From an uncultured Eubacteriales bacterium (GTDB lineage: Bacteria; Bacillota; Clostridia; Oscillospirales; Acutalibacteraceae): DNA of 64,000 nucleotides. Shown in pieces: positions 7,909 through 16,840 of the stretch. The notes beneath the pieces were generated by a model. It saw nothing but the letters and a program-made list of their open reading frames with translations, did not search any database and was not told the origin of the DNA. The position numbers were made by a program, and so were the translations under genes. The stretch is from positions 1 to 64,000 of the forward strand of contig CAJTNL010000011.1 in assembly GCA_910577755.1 (NCBI GenBank), read 5' to 3'. How positions within the stretch are numbered: the stretch's first letter is position 1; each line of letters opens with the position of its first letter.

Positions 7909-8111
7909 GTAATTAGAGTGGAAGCCTCAATGTAATACAGAATAAGACAACCTTTTATCCTGTCAAAGATGATTAGAAAAATAAGCTTAAGTATGTACAT
8001 ATAAAAGCGTAGTAGAAAAATCAATACAATGAGAAGACTTGCTCGGATAAATAGGTTTGTACTGATTGTTTGATGATAAAAATTATTAATGTTAAAAAGG
8101 AGAATACGTTT

Positions 8112-10112
8112 ATGAAACAACCTAAAAAACTTTTATCTATGTTTCTGGCGGTTATGGTGTTAATTGGTATTTTGCCAAGTATAGTATTTGCCGCAGATAT
8201 GTCTGAAGTGCAGGTGTCCGATGGTACTTCTCAAGTAACCGATAATGCGAAAGCAATCAATGCGGATAATTCCCAAAGTATTACAGTTCACTTTACATTA
8301 CGAAGATACACGGCTGACGGTACGCCGGAAACATCTGCAAACTATAGTAACTGGATTCAGAATACAAGCTATACTATGTCTGATGGTGCAACAGCCTACG
8401 ATCTGTTTCAACAAATGATGGGTGATCATAATCTTACTTATCAGGCTAGCGGTAGTTATGTATATGCTGTTACCAATTCTGACGGACAGACTTTGTCGGC
8501 ATCGGGTAATAGCGCATGGATGTATGGTGTTAATAATCAGATTCCTTCGGTTTCTATGGATGCTATGAAGCTGCAAGATGGTGACAGTATGATTTTCTTC
8601 TATGTGGATGATTATAATATTATTTATGGCTCATCAGATACTGATGTTTTAAATGTGAAACAGTTGATCGGTGCAATTGGTAATGTAACGCTAGACAGTG
8701 GAGCGGCGATTGAGTCTGCCAGAAATGCATATGATTTATTAACTGATTTACAAAAGATGATTGTTAACGCCGAAATGGATACGAGTATGACTGTGACAGC
8801 GCTTGAAGCGGCAGAAAATATATATGCACAGCTTTTGGCAGGCGACCTGACAAATAACAAAGCAGCAACGGCTGTACAACAAATGATTGATGCGATTGGT
8901 ACGGTAACCCTGGGCAGTCGCAATGTCATTCAAAGGGCAAGAGAAGCTTATAATGATTTAACGGCCGAACAAAAAATATTAGTTACAAATATTGCCGATT
9001 TAATCGCTGCGGAACAGGCATTGGAAGCACTATTTGCCGCCAAATCGAAGCAGATAGATCAAATTTTTGAAGCAACCGGCAATTATTTATTGAGTGGTGC
9101 GATCCCGGTAGTGGCTTCTGTGGGTGGAGATTGGACGGTACTCGGTTTGGCTCGTGCCGGACGTATCAGTGAAAAGTTTCGCAGTGGATATTATAAAAAT
9201 GTTTTACAAGCGATTGCACATGCAGATTCAGTACAGCTACATCGCTCCAGATCTACAGAAAACTCCCGTGTAGCTATTGCTTTAACCTCCTTAGGTTATA
9301 ATGCTGCCGAGATAGACGGACAAAATTTGTTGTTGCCGTTAGCAGATTTGGATTATGTGAATAATCAAGGCGTCAATGGTCCTATTTGGGCGTTGATTGC
9401 TTTTGATACAGCTAACTATAACATTCCGACTGTTGCAAACGGTGGTAACCAGACCACTCGTGAAGCATTAATCGAGACAATTCTTACAGCACAAAAGGTA
9501 CAAGGAGGTTGGTCGCTTGGTTCTAATGATATTGATATAGACACTACGGCTATGGCGATTCAGGCATTAGCGCCGTATTATCCAACAAATGCAACCGTTC
9601 AGGCAGCGGTGGATAAAGCGCTTTTTGCATTGTCCGGATTGCAGAGTAGTGATGGCGGATTTACTTCCTTTGGGGAGTCGTCCAGTGAAAGCAGCGCTCA
9701 AGTAATAACTGCATTGACTAGCTTAGGTATCAATCCAGATACAGACGCAAGATTTATTAAAAATGGTAATTCTGTGCTAGATGCTTTACTTTCATTCTAT
9801 GTTAATGGCGGCGGCTTTCGGCATACTACTACAGGTGAAATTTCCAGAATTTCTACAGAACAAGGGTATTGTGCACTGGCTTCTTATTATCGTCTATTGG
9901 GTAATCAAAATTCTTTGTATAATATGCGTGATATACAGTTCTTGCAGGATACACAAGCGAGTGAGTTTGTAAATCAGACAGAGACAACTAATAGACTTGC
10001 TTCTCCACAGACAGCTAATGACACAAACAATTATAATATAATTATTACATTGTTTATACTTTCATTAGCGGCGGCAGCAATTGCATTAGGAAAAAGAAAT
10101 ACAACTAAATAA
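8112..10112 (+). CDS. Secreted, anchored transcobalamin-like protein (DUF4430 plus alpha/alpha-toroid)
   Basis: A 666-residue extracellular protein, probably a cobalamin-capturing surface receptor. The ATG at 8112 follows AAAGGAG; the open frame extends upstream to 8070 without an SD. Order: signal peptide (about 1-28, VFA/AD cleavage); a DUF4430 beta domain (about 56-168, containing SAWMYGVN), the family related to the C-terminal domain of transcobalamin and intrinsic factor; two related ~65-residue helical repeats (about 180-241 and 252-311, sharing ARxAYxxLTxxQ and VTL motifs); an alpha/alpha-toroid of the terpene-cyclase/prenyltransferase-like kind (about 314-606, repeated GGW/GGF turns, DIDTTAMAIQAL, SSAQVITALTSLG); and a C-terminal hydrophobic anchor (about 641-660) followed by Lys/Arg. 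Vertebrate transcobalamin has the same two folds in the opposite order. The cobalamin riboswitch upstream and ECF transporter genes downstream support a B12 role; ligand binding itself is inferred. Confidence 0.8.
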   Translation: MKQPKKLLSMFLAVMVLIGILPSIVFAADMSEVQVSDGTSQVTDNAKAINADNSQSITVHFTLRRYTADGTPETSANYSNWIQNTSYTMSDGATAYDLFQQMMGDHNLTYQASGSYVYAVTNSDGQTLSASGNSAWMYGVNNQIPSVSMDAMKLQDGDSMIFFYVDDYNIIYGSSDTDVLNVKQLIGAIGNVTLDSGAAIESARNAYDLLTDLQKMIVNAEMDTSMTVTALEAAENIYAQLLAGDLTNNKAATAVQQMIDAIGTVTLGSRNVIQRAREAYNDLTAEQKILVTNIADLIAAEQALEALFAAKSKQIDQIFEATGNYLLSGAIPVVASVGGDWTVLGLARAGRISEKFRSGYYKNVLQAIAHADSVQLHRSRSTENSRVAIALTSLGYNAAEIDGQNLLLPLADLDYVNNQGVNGPIWALIAFDTANYNIPTVANGGNQTTREALIETILTAQKVQGGWSLGSNDIDIDTTAMAIQALAPYYPTNATVQAAVDKALFALSGLQSSDGGFTSFGESSSESSAQVITALTSLGINPDTDARFIKNGNSVLDALLSFYVNGGGFRHTTTGEISRISTEQGYCALASYYRLLGNQNSLYNMRDIQFLQDTQASEFVNQTETTNRLASPQTANDTNNYNIIITLFILSLAAAAIALGKRNTTK

Positions 10113-10125
10113 GTTTTTTCATAAT

Positions 10126-10161
10126 AAAGAACTGCTACGCTGTTTTACGGAGCAGTTCTTT
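10126..10161 (+). other. Intercistronic hairpin
   Basis: An 11-bp perfect stem (AAAGAACTGCT at 10126-10136 with AGCAGTTCTTT at 10151-10161) lies between the two DUF4430 genes. It has no proper T-run, so it may be a partial terminator or RNA-stability element that lowers expression of the downstream genes relative to the abundant surface protein. Confidence 0.5.
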
Positions 10162-10189
10162 GAAAATTAATGGGAAAGAAGCTGGTGTT

Positions 10190-10990
10190 ATGCGTGAATT
10201 TTTAAAAAAATACCAATACGTTATTATTGCAGTTTTTTTTATCGTGGTCGTACTGATTGTTGCGTTTTTTAGTACGGGTTATTTAGATGATTCACCTATG
10301 CAAAGTGAAAATTCTGCTGTAGAATCGCTGTTGCAGGATGATATGACAGAATGGAATCCATTGGAGGATACGGAATCTGTCAATACGACAGTCAGTGAAT
10401 ATATATCGTCAAATATTGTAGAGGATTCATTGTCAGAGTCATCTTCAAAAACTATAGTAGACACATCGTCTGCTTTACAACATGCATCTTCTGCCGAGCC
10501 AAGCAGGCATACAGAGGTTCAATGGGAAGTGCCGCCGCAAGATGAATTGGAGAATGCGGGACAGGTTTCAAATAACCAGCAATTAGCTTGTGTTTTTTCC
10601 ATTTCATGTGAGACTATTCAAAACAATATGGATAAGTTAAAGCCGAATAAAGTAGGTATTATACCGCCGGATGGATGGATTCAGCGACCGATAATGGTTG
10701 CTTTTCAGGAAGGTGAATCTGTGTTTGATGTTTTGAAACGTGTTTGCCAAGAGAATGGAATTCATTTGGAATTTTCATATACTCCTATATATAACTCAGC
10801 GTATATTGAAGGAATTTATAATTTATATGAATTTGATTGCGGGAGTCTTTCCGGTTGGATGTATAATGTCAACGGGGTATTTCCAAATTACAGCTGTTCT
10901 TCTTATTCTTTAAAGAACGGTGATGTGGTAGCTCTGCAATATACCTGTTCCTACGGAGACGATATAGGCGGAAGAAATGTGCTAGATTGA
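10190..10990 (+). CDS. Membrane-anchored DUF4430 protein
   Basis: A 266-residue protein with a Lys-rich N-terminus, one transmembrane segment (about residues 10-32), a long Ser/Glu/Asp-rich linker (about 35-130) and a C-terminal DUF4430 domain (about 145-260) with the motif SGWMYNVNG. That motif matches SAWMYGVN of the upstream protein, so the two share the transcobalamin-type beta domain. I chose ATG 10190 (MREFLKKYQY) over the in-frame TTG at 10160, which lies inside the hairpin arm. Topology predicts the DUF4430 domain outside the cell, tethered by a flexible stalk. It probably relays or co-binds cobalamin at the ECF transporter; that role is inferred from position in the riboswitch operon. 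Confidence 0.7.
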   Translation: MREFLKKYQYVIIAVFFIVVVLIVAFFSTGYLDDSPMQSENSAVESLLQDDMTEWNPLEDTESVNTTVSEYISSNIVEDSLSESSSKTIVDTSSALQHASSAEPSRHTEVQWEVPPQDELENAGQVSNNQQLACVFSISCETIQNNMDKLKPNKVGIIPPDGWIQRPIMVAFQEGESVFDVLKRVCQENGIHLEFSYTPIYNSAYIEGIYNLYEFDCGSLSGWMYNVNGVFPNYSCSSYSLKNGDVVALQYTCSYGDDIGGRNVLD

Positions 10991-11014
10991 TAGAGATGAA
11001 AAGGAGAACATGAT

Positions 11015-11905
11015 ATGCGCGATGCATTTTCGGATTATCATCCAATTGTAAATTTTATTTATTTTATATCGGTGATTCTGTTTTCTATGTTTTTTATGCA
11101 TCCAGTGTGCCTGGGAATTTCTCTTGCCGCATCTATTGCTTATGCCATTTGTCTGAAGGGGATAAGAGGAGTACGGTTTAGTCTGCGTTATATGATTCCT
11201 ATGCTGGTACTTGTTCTTCTAATTCAGCCAATGTTTCAGCATGCGGGAATGACAATTTTAGCTTATTTGCCATGGGGCAATCCTCTTACACTTGAATCAA
11301 TTGTTTACGGTGTGGCTGCAGCTTGTCTTATGGCGGCTGTATTGCAGTGGTTTTATTGCTATACTTCGGTAATGACATCTGATAAATTTGTATATCTGTT
11401 TGGAAGAATTATTCCATCTCTTAGCCTTGTTTTGTCCATGACGCTGCGCTTTGTACCGAAATTTCAGGCACAGTTTAAAATTGTACGGGAGGCGCAGAGG
11501 TGTATAGGTCGGGACATTACAAATGGGACGATTTTACAGCGTATCAGACATGGTATGAAAATTGTATCTGTTATGATATCATGGTCTATGGAAAATGCAA
11601 TTGAAACTTCTGATTCAATGAAAGGACGAGGATACGGGTTGCCGGGTAGAACAGCTTTTTCTGTATATTGCTTTGAAAAAAGAGATGGTTGGCTTCTGGT
11701 TGTTATTTTTATACTTATTATTTATATTATGACAGGCAGTATTTTGGGGGGAGTAACGTTTGAATATTTTCCTATGATAGATGGGCAAATAGAAAATGTA
11801 TATGCTATTACCATATACATTGCTTATTGTTGCTTATGTTTTATTCCAGTGACCTTGCATATAGGGGAGGAGAGAAGATGGAAATTATTACAGTTAAGGC
11901 TTTAA
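11015..11905 (+). CDS. ecfT: ECF transporter transmembrane component EcfT
   Basis: A 296-residue membrane protein of the energy-coupling factor T family. It has several hydrophobic segments (about 15-50, 60-80, 95-120, 230-255, 265-285) and the cytoplasmic coupling helices that contact the ATPases. The region around residues 140-210 (LRFVPKFQAQFKIVREAQR, then SDSMKGRGYG) carries the characteristic basic motifs of EcfT. An SD (AAAGGAG) precedes the ATG. It overlaps the start of the ATPase gene by 28 nt, indicating translational coupling. In the pathway it is the shared scaffold that couples ATP hydrolysis to toppling of the substrate-binding S component. The riboswitch suggests the substrate is cobalamin or a precursor. 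Confidence 0.88.
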   Translation: MRDAFSDYHPIVNFIYFISVILFSMFFMHPVCLGISLAASIAYAICLKGIRGVRFSLRYMIPMLVLVLLIQPMFQHAGMTILAYLPWGNPLTLESIVYGVAAACLMAAVLQWFYCYTSVMTSDKFVYLFGRIIPSLSLVLSMTLRFVPKFQAQFKIVREAQRCIGRDITNGTILQRIRHGMKIVSVMISWSMENAIETSDSMKGRGYGLPGRTAFSVYCFEKRDGWLLVVIFILIIYIMTGSILGGVTFEYFPMIDGQIENVYAITIYIAYCCLCFIPVTLHIGEERRWKLLQLRL

Positions 11906-14565
11906 GCTTCCGCTATCCAAAAACGGAAACAGATGTTTTGCGAAATTTGACTTTTTCTCTGTCTTCAGGCGAATTTGTAACCCTTTGCGGTCCGTCCGGC
12001 TGCGGAAAAAGTACTCTGCTCCGACAACTGAAAGGTGTATTTGCATCTCAGGGAGTCAGTAGCGGTGAAATTCTGTTTGCAGGAAAACCTTTTAGAGAAA
12101 TAGATGAACGAACACAAAGTGCGGAAATTGGCTTTGTAGGGCAATCGCCAGATAATCAGATTGTCACTGATAAGGTTTGGCATGAGTTGGCTTTCGGATT
12201 GGAAAGTTTGGGGTTGGATTCCATGTCTATACGGAGTCGTGTGGCTGAAACTGCTAGTTTTTTTGGTATACAGACATGGTTTGAGAAAAGTGTAGCCGAG
12301 TTATCTGGCGGACAAAAACAGTTGCTAAATCTTGCATCGGTTATGGTGATGGAACCACAAGTTTTACTTCTTGATGAACCAACTAGCCAACTGGATCCCA
12401 TTGCAGCAGGAGAGTTTTTGTTAGCTGTTGGGCGTATCAACCGCGAGTTGGGGATAACGGTGTTGATGACCGAACATCGTCTCGAAGAGGTGCTGCCTTA
12501 CAGCAACCGTATGCTTGTTATGGAGTCGGGGTGTATTGTTGCAGACGATACGCCAGACAAAGTTGGTTTGTTGCTGCGTGAATGTGGAAACGATATGTTT
12601 TTTGCCATGCCGACTCCTATGAGGATATGGTCAGCAGTTCCCGATAGCGGAGAAAGATACCCGTGGACGGTTGGTGATGGTCGTATATGGCTGGAGAATT
12701 ATGCACAAACACATACCTTATGCCCGTTATTGAAGGAAGAAACGAGAGCGTCCGATATTGCGCCGTCGCTTGAGATAGAACAGGTGTGGTTTCGCTATGA
12801 AAAGCAATCGCCTGATGTGTTGAAAGGAGTTTCAATGCGTGCATATCCGGGTGAGCTGTTGGCAGTTTTGGGCGGAAATGGGACAGGTAAAAGTACTATG
12901 CTGTCTTTGGTAACAGGCGCCAATCGACCCTATCGTGGAAGTTTGCGTATCAATGGTCGGCCAATAGAAAAAATTCCGGCGCTTTTTAATGGGCTATTAG
13001 GAGTACTGCCACAAAATCCCCAATCCTTATTTACCCAAAAGACAGTATGGGAGGATTTATTGGAGGTTTTGGAAGATAAAAAGATGCCAAAAGAACAACA
13101 ACAGAAAAAGGTAGAAGCGGCGCTGAAATTGTGTGACTTAGAAAAACTTTCGAGATATCATCCATACGATTTGTCTGGCGGAGAGCAACAACGGGCAGCT
13201 CTAGCAAAAATACTATTGCTAGAGCCTTCGATTTTGCTGTTAGATGAACCGACTAAAGGAATGGATATTAGCTTTAAATATCGGTTTGCTGGAATTTTAC
13301 AAAAGTTATTGCAACAGGATGTCACAATTGTTATGGTTAGCCATGATGTAGAATTCTGTGCTCGTTATGCAAATCAGTGCGTTTTGTTTTTTAACGGAAC
13401 TGTTGTTGCCGAGAATACACCTCGGGCGTTTTTCAGCAATAACAGTTTTTATACTACATCGGCTTGTAGGATGGCAAAAAATATGATTGCAGGTGCTGTT
13501 ACAGCCGAAGATGTTATTTTAGCCTGCGGCGGACAGATACCTCCAGATGACCATTATATACCACCGTCAGATAAAAAGCTATTACACGAGTCTGAAGATC
13601 ATCAGATGCAAATGCTGAAACAAATAGATAAAACTTCAGATATAAAACTGCGTGTTTGGCAAAGACTATTGGCTGGTGCAGGTATTATTTTTGCAGTGCT
13701 TGCCGTTTTTCACGCAATGAACCTAATAGATGTTTCTATGCTTACTGGAACAAAGGATTGGACTTTGTATCTTTTATTCGGTGTGTCCTTTGCGCTCTTT
13801 GCATGTGCTTTTTGGAAAAAAACACATAGACCTATTTCTGAAAAAAACGATTATGTTAAGAGGAAGCGATTGCCAAAACGCACTATATTTGCGGTGATTG
13901 TGATTTTTATTGCTATTCCCATAACTATTTTTATGGGGGTATTTTATTTAGGAGATAAAAAATATTTGTTGATTTCTCTTTTAGTTATGCTGGAGGGTAT
14001 GTTGCCCTTTTTCGTAGTGTTTGAAGGAAGAAAACCAAAAGCACGTGAGCTTGTGGTGATTGCAGTGCTTTGCGCTATGGGCATAGCTGGACGGAGTATT
14101 TTTTATATCTTACCACAATTTAAACCTGTTGCAGCATTGACAATTATCGCGGGCGTTTCCTTTGGGGGGGAAACAGGTTTTTTAGTAGGCGCCTTAACCA
14201 TGTTAACTTCAAATATTTTGTTTGGTCAAGGACCTTGGACACCGTGGCAGATGTTTGCCATGGGGATGATTGGTTTTTTGGCAGGTATTTTTTATAGAAT
14301 CAGGCTGATAGGGCGTAGTAGAATATCATTGTGTATATTTGGCTTTTTTGCAGTACTAGTCATTTATGGCGGCATTATGAATCCAGCCTCTGCTATTTTG
14401 TTTCATTCAACACTAAACTGGTCTACATTGCTTGCTTATTTTGTAACTGGTTTGCCAATGGATATGGTGCATGCTGCAGCTACAGTTGTTTTTCTCTTTT
14501 TTTTGGCAGAACCTATGCAAGAAAAACTGGATCGTGTAAAAACTAAATATGGGCTGATGGTATAA
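11878..14565 (+). CDS. Fused ECF ATPase-ATPase-S-component protein
   Basis: One 895-residue polypeptide carrying both ECF ATPases and an S-component-like membrane domain. ATPase 1 (about 1-230) has GPSGCGKST near 37, LSGGQKQ near 142 and LLLDEPTSQLD near 162. ATPase 2 (about 295-530) has GGNGTGKST near 331, LSGGEQQR near 432 and LLLDEPTKGMD near 452. From about 592 there are hydrophobic helices, and from about 723 a region typical of ECF S components (AGVSFGGETGFLVGALT, then GQGPWTPWQMFAMGMIGFLAG). The ATG at 11878 follows GGGGAGGAG; the frame stays open upstream inside ecfT. With EcfT this gives a complete ECF importer, and the riboswitch suggests cobalamin as substrate. Two-ATPase fusions are known in ECF systems; carrying the S component on the same chain is less common. 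Confidence 0.85.
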   Translation: MEIITVKALSFRYPKTETDVLRNLTFSLSSGEFVTLCGPSGCGKSTLLRQLKGVFASQGVSSGEILFAGKPFREIDERTQSAEIGFVGQSPDNQIVTDKVWHELAFGLESLGLDSMSIRSRVAETASFFGIQTWFEKSVAELSGGQKQLLNLASVMVMEPQVLLLDEPTSQLDPIAAGEFLLAVGRINRELGITVLMTEHRLEEVLPYSNRMLVMESGCIVADDTPDKVGLLLRECGNDMFFAMPTPMRIWSAVPDSGERYPWTVGDGRIWLENYAQTHTLCPLLKEETRASDIAPSLEIEQVWFRYEKQSPDVLKGVSMRAYPGELLAVLGGNGTGKSTMLSLVTGANRPYRGSLRINGRPIEKIPALFNGLLGVLPQNPQSLFTQKTVWEDLLEVLEDKKMPKEQQQKKVEAALKLCDLEKLSRYHPYDLSGGEQQRAALAKILLLEPSILLLDEPTKGMDISFKYRFAGILQKLLQQDVTIVMVSHDVEFCARYANQCVLFFNGTVVAENTPRAFFSNNSFYTTSACRMAKNMIAGAVTAEDVILACGGQIPPDDHYIPPSDKKLLHESEDHQMQMLKQIDKTSDIKLRVWQRLLAGAGIIFAVLAVFHAMNLIDVSMLTGTKDWTLYLLFGVSFALFACAFWKKTHRPISEKNDYVKRKRLPKRTIFAVIVIFIAIPITIFMGVFYLGDKKYLLISLLVMLEGMLPFFVVFEGRKPKARELVVIAVLCAMGIAGRSIFYILPQFKPVAALTIIAGVSFGGETGFLVGALTMLTSNILFGQGPWTPWQMFAMGMIGFLAGIFYRIRLIGRSRISLCIFGFFAVLVIYGGIMNPASAILFHSTLNWSTLLAYFVTGLPMDMVHAAATVVFLFFLAEPMQEKLDRVKTKYGLMV

Positions 14566-14782
14566 ATATGAAGTGTTTGAAACAAGTAATATCAGTTGAA
14601 GAATTATGGTATTTGTTTTAAAGTTGTAAAATTAACCTTTATATGTATCATCCCTTTTTGTGTTAGACGGGTTATTATATGCAATTTTGATTTGCCCCAT
14701 TTAATGTTTATTAAATTTAAATCTGATGTTAGTTGCCTAGTTAAGTATAATTTACAATGGACATAATATGTAAAATAAAAAG

Positions 14783-14815
14783 ACCAAATCGCAAGATTTG
14801 GTTTCTTTTTGTTTA
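14783..14815 (+). terminator. Terminator of the cobalamin operon
   Basis: Arms ACCAAATC and GATTTGGT enclose a GCAA tetraloop and are followed by TTCTTTTTGTTT. It lies about 220 nt after the ATPase/S-component gene. Confidence 0.75.
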
Positions 14816-14979
14816 TGAAAGTATTGTTGATTGGGGGTAGAATGTAATCTTCAAGCAGTAGCGACTCTGTTTTTGATTACAATTATATTATATCAGACAT
14901 TTTTTTAGGGTTGTGAATCAATTGTAAATAGAATTGAATTCTTTTGTAAATAAATTGTTGTTGCTTTTTGAATATATCG

Positions 14980-15010
14980 AAAAAGAAAAAGAGAACCGTT
15001 TTGGTTCTCT
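14980..15010 (-). terminator. Terminator of the rnhA-iscS-iscU unit
   Basis: Minus-strand stem AGAGAACC (15010-15003) with GGTTCTCT (14997-14990), then a T-rich tract, 20 nt after the iscU stop. Confidence 0.75.
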
Positions 15011-15031
15011 TCAAATATATTTTATAATTTA

Positions 15032-15493
15032 TTAGCAGCCGCAGGAACATCCATGTTCATCGTGATCATGTTCATGATCGTGGTCACAGTCACACAACTC
15101 ACCAACAAAAGGGGTAGGATCAATTCCCTGACGTTGATAGTAATCGGCTACTGTTGCCTTAATGGCTTGTTCTGCTAATACGGAGCAATGTACTTTTACC
15201 GGCGGCAAACCTTCTAAGGCTTCCATAACAGCGCTGTTTGTTAGTTTTAAAGCTTCATCTAATGATTTGCCTTTGATCAGTTCTGTTGCCATAGAACTTG
15301 TTGCAATAGCAGCGCCGCAGCCAAAAGTTTTAAAAGTAACATCTTTGATGATGTTATCTTCTACTTTAATATACATTCGCATGATATCTCCGCATTTGGA
15401 GTTGCCAACTTCACCAACGCCGTTTGCATCAGCCAGTTCGCCAACATTTCTAGGATTTGCAAAATGATCCATAACTTTTTCGCTATATGCCAT
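15032..15493 (-). CDS. iscU: Iron-sulfur cluster assembly scaffold IscU/NifU-like
   Basis: A 153-residue scaffold on which [Fe-S] clusters are built with sulfur from the cysteine desulfurase encoded just upstream. The three conserved cysteines are visible: NSKCGD (about 33), FGCGAA (about 59) and VHCSVLAE (about 103). The ATG at 15493 follows AAGGTTG; an upstream in-frame TTG is less suited. The last ~20 residues form an unusual Asp/His/Cys-rich tail (repeated DHDH, ending HGCSCGC) that may bind metal; the plain scaffold is usually near 125-145 residues. The gene follows iscS with a 37-nt gap and ends at its own terminator, as in the iscS-iscU pairs of many Clostridia. Confidence 0.9.
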   Translation of the reverse strand: MAYSEKVMDHFANPRNVGELADANGVGEVGNSKCGDIMRMYIKVEDNIIKDVTFKTFGCGAAIATSSMATELIKGKSLDEALKLTNSAVMEALEGLPPVKVHCSVLAEQAIKATVADYYQRQGIDPTPFVGELCDCDHDHEHDHDEHGCSCGC

Positions 15494-15530
15494 GATAATC
15501 AACCTTTCTATTTTTATTATTTATTCTATA

Positions 15531-16712
15531 TTATACATTTTTACTCATAATTTCGTCCCAAAGAGGAGACATTTCACGTAGATAAGATACGATATTCGGT
15601 AACACCTCTAAAATATAATCAACATCTTCTTCTGTGTTTTGGTCGCTGAATGAAATTCTCAAAGAACCGTGTGCAATTTCGTGAGGCAAGCCAATTGCCA
15701 GTAATACATGACTAGGATCTAGTGAGCCTGAGGTACATGCAGAACCAGAAGAGCCGCAAATACCGGCAAAATCCAATTTGAGCAATAGAGATTCACCCTC
15801 GATACCTTCAAAGCACATGTTAAAATTACCGGGCAAACGTTTTATGGGATCACCGTTTAAACGGGAGCGTTCTATTGTTGCGGCCCCTTTGATTAAACGG
15901 TCTCGCATACGAATTAAGCGTGCATTTCGTTCTTCCAGGTTTGCATAAGCTTCATCCAGTGCAACGCTGAGTGCTACTATACTAGCGACATTCTCGGTGC
16001 CGGCACGTTTACCGCGTTCCTGTGCACCGCCGGCAATCAGATTTGGCAACCGAACACCGCGGCGCACATAGAGAGCTCCAATTCCTTTCGGGGCGTGTAG
16101 TTTGTGCCCTGAAAGAGAAAGCATATCAATGTTTTCATCCTTTACGTTAATTCTAATATTCCCAACCGCCTGCACAGCATCTGTATGGAATAATATGCCA
16201 TGATTTTTGCAAATTGTGCCAATTTCAGTGATAGGTTGAATCGTGCCAATTTCGTTGTTGGCATACATAATAGTTACTAAAGCAGTGTCCTCACGAATTG
16301 CGTTTTCTACATCCTCTGGTTTTACAATACCATTTTCATATACATCTAAATAAGTAACCTCAAAACCGTCTTTTGCTAATGCTTGCACGGTATGCAGAAC
16401 AGCGTGATGTTCAAATTTAGAGGTAATAATATGCTTTTTGCCTTTTTTACCAAGCTCATAAGCTATGCCTTTAATTGCCCAGTTATCAGCTTCACTACCT
16501 CCTGATGTAAAGAAGATTTCATTTGGCAAAGCTCCTAAATGCCGTGCAATGTTTTCCCTGGCTTCTTCCAGTATTTTTTTGGCGTCTCTGCCAACAGAAT
16601 ATAAGCTGGAAGGATTGCCGTATTTCTCTGTATAAAAAGGAAGCATCGCTTCTAAAACAGTTTTTGAAACGGGAGTAGTAGCAGCATTATCTGCATAAAC
16701 AAAGCGTTTCAT
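15531..16712 (-). CDS. iscS: Cysteine desulfurase IscS/NifS
   Basis: A 393-residue PLP enzyme that converts cysteine to alanine and passes persulfide sulfur to IscU and other acceptors. Visible features: the N-terminal [11 protein letters not shown], the substrate/PLP motif HHAVLHT, the Schiff-base lysine in [11 protein letters not shown], and the catalytic cysteine loop [11 protein letters not shown]. The ATG at 16712 has GAAGGTG at good spacing; longer in-frame starts lack an SD. Length is usual for the NifS-like class. The adjacent iscU and shared terminator indicate one operon. Confidence 0.93.
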   Translation of the reverse strand: MKRFVYADNAATTPVSKTVLEAMLPFYTEKYGNPSSLYSVGRDAKKILEEARENIARHLGALPNEIFFTSGGSEADNWAIKGIAYELGKKGKKHIITSKFEHHAVLHTVQALAKDGFEVTYLDVYENGIVKPEDVENAIREDTALVTIMYANNEIGTIQPITEIGTICKNHGILFHTDAVQAVGNIRINVKDENIDMLSLSGHKLHAPKGIGALYVRRGVRLPNLIAGGAQERGKRAGTENVASIVALSVALDEAYANLEERNARLIRMRDRLIKGAATIERSRLNGDPIKRLPGNFNMCFEGIEGESLLLKLDFAGICGSSGSACTSGSLDPSHVLLAIGLPHEIAHGSLRISFSDQNTEEDVDYILEVLPNIVSYLREMSPLWDEIMSKNV

Positions 16713-16840
16713 AGTATTTATCACCTTCATTTTTTTATTCTTACAGAATACAATAATCAAAAAATGATTATATTTTATTGTTTACCAATTATAATATACA
16801 CTATTTTAGTATACATTTCAATACCTAATATTTAAATTTT

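Larger units (their letters stand above)
14566..15010. other. Convergent intergenic region with two terminators
   Basis: Between the plus-strand ECF operon and the minus-strand iscU. Apart from the two hairpin terminators listed separately, no gene is visible. Confidence 0.5.

Noticed and set aside
7709..7912. 67-residue plus-strand open frame
   Set aside because: It lies across the riboswitch 3' block and its expression platform, has no SD and no family-like sequence.
8070..8111. Upstream start of the transcobalamin-like gene
   Set aside because: The 14 extra residues precede a perfect signal peptide and lack an SD; ATG 8112 has AAAGGAG at correct spacing.
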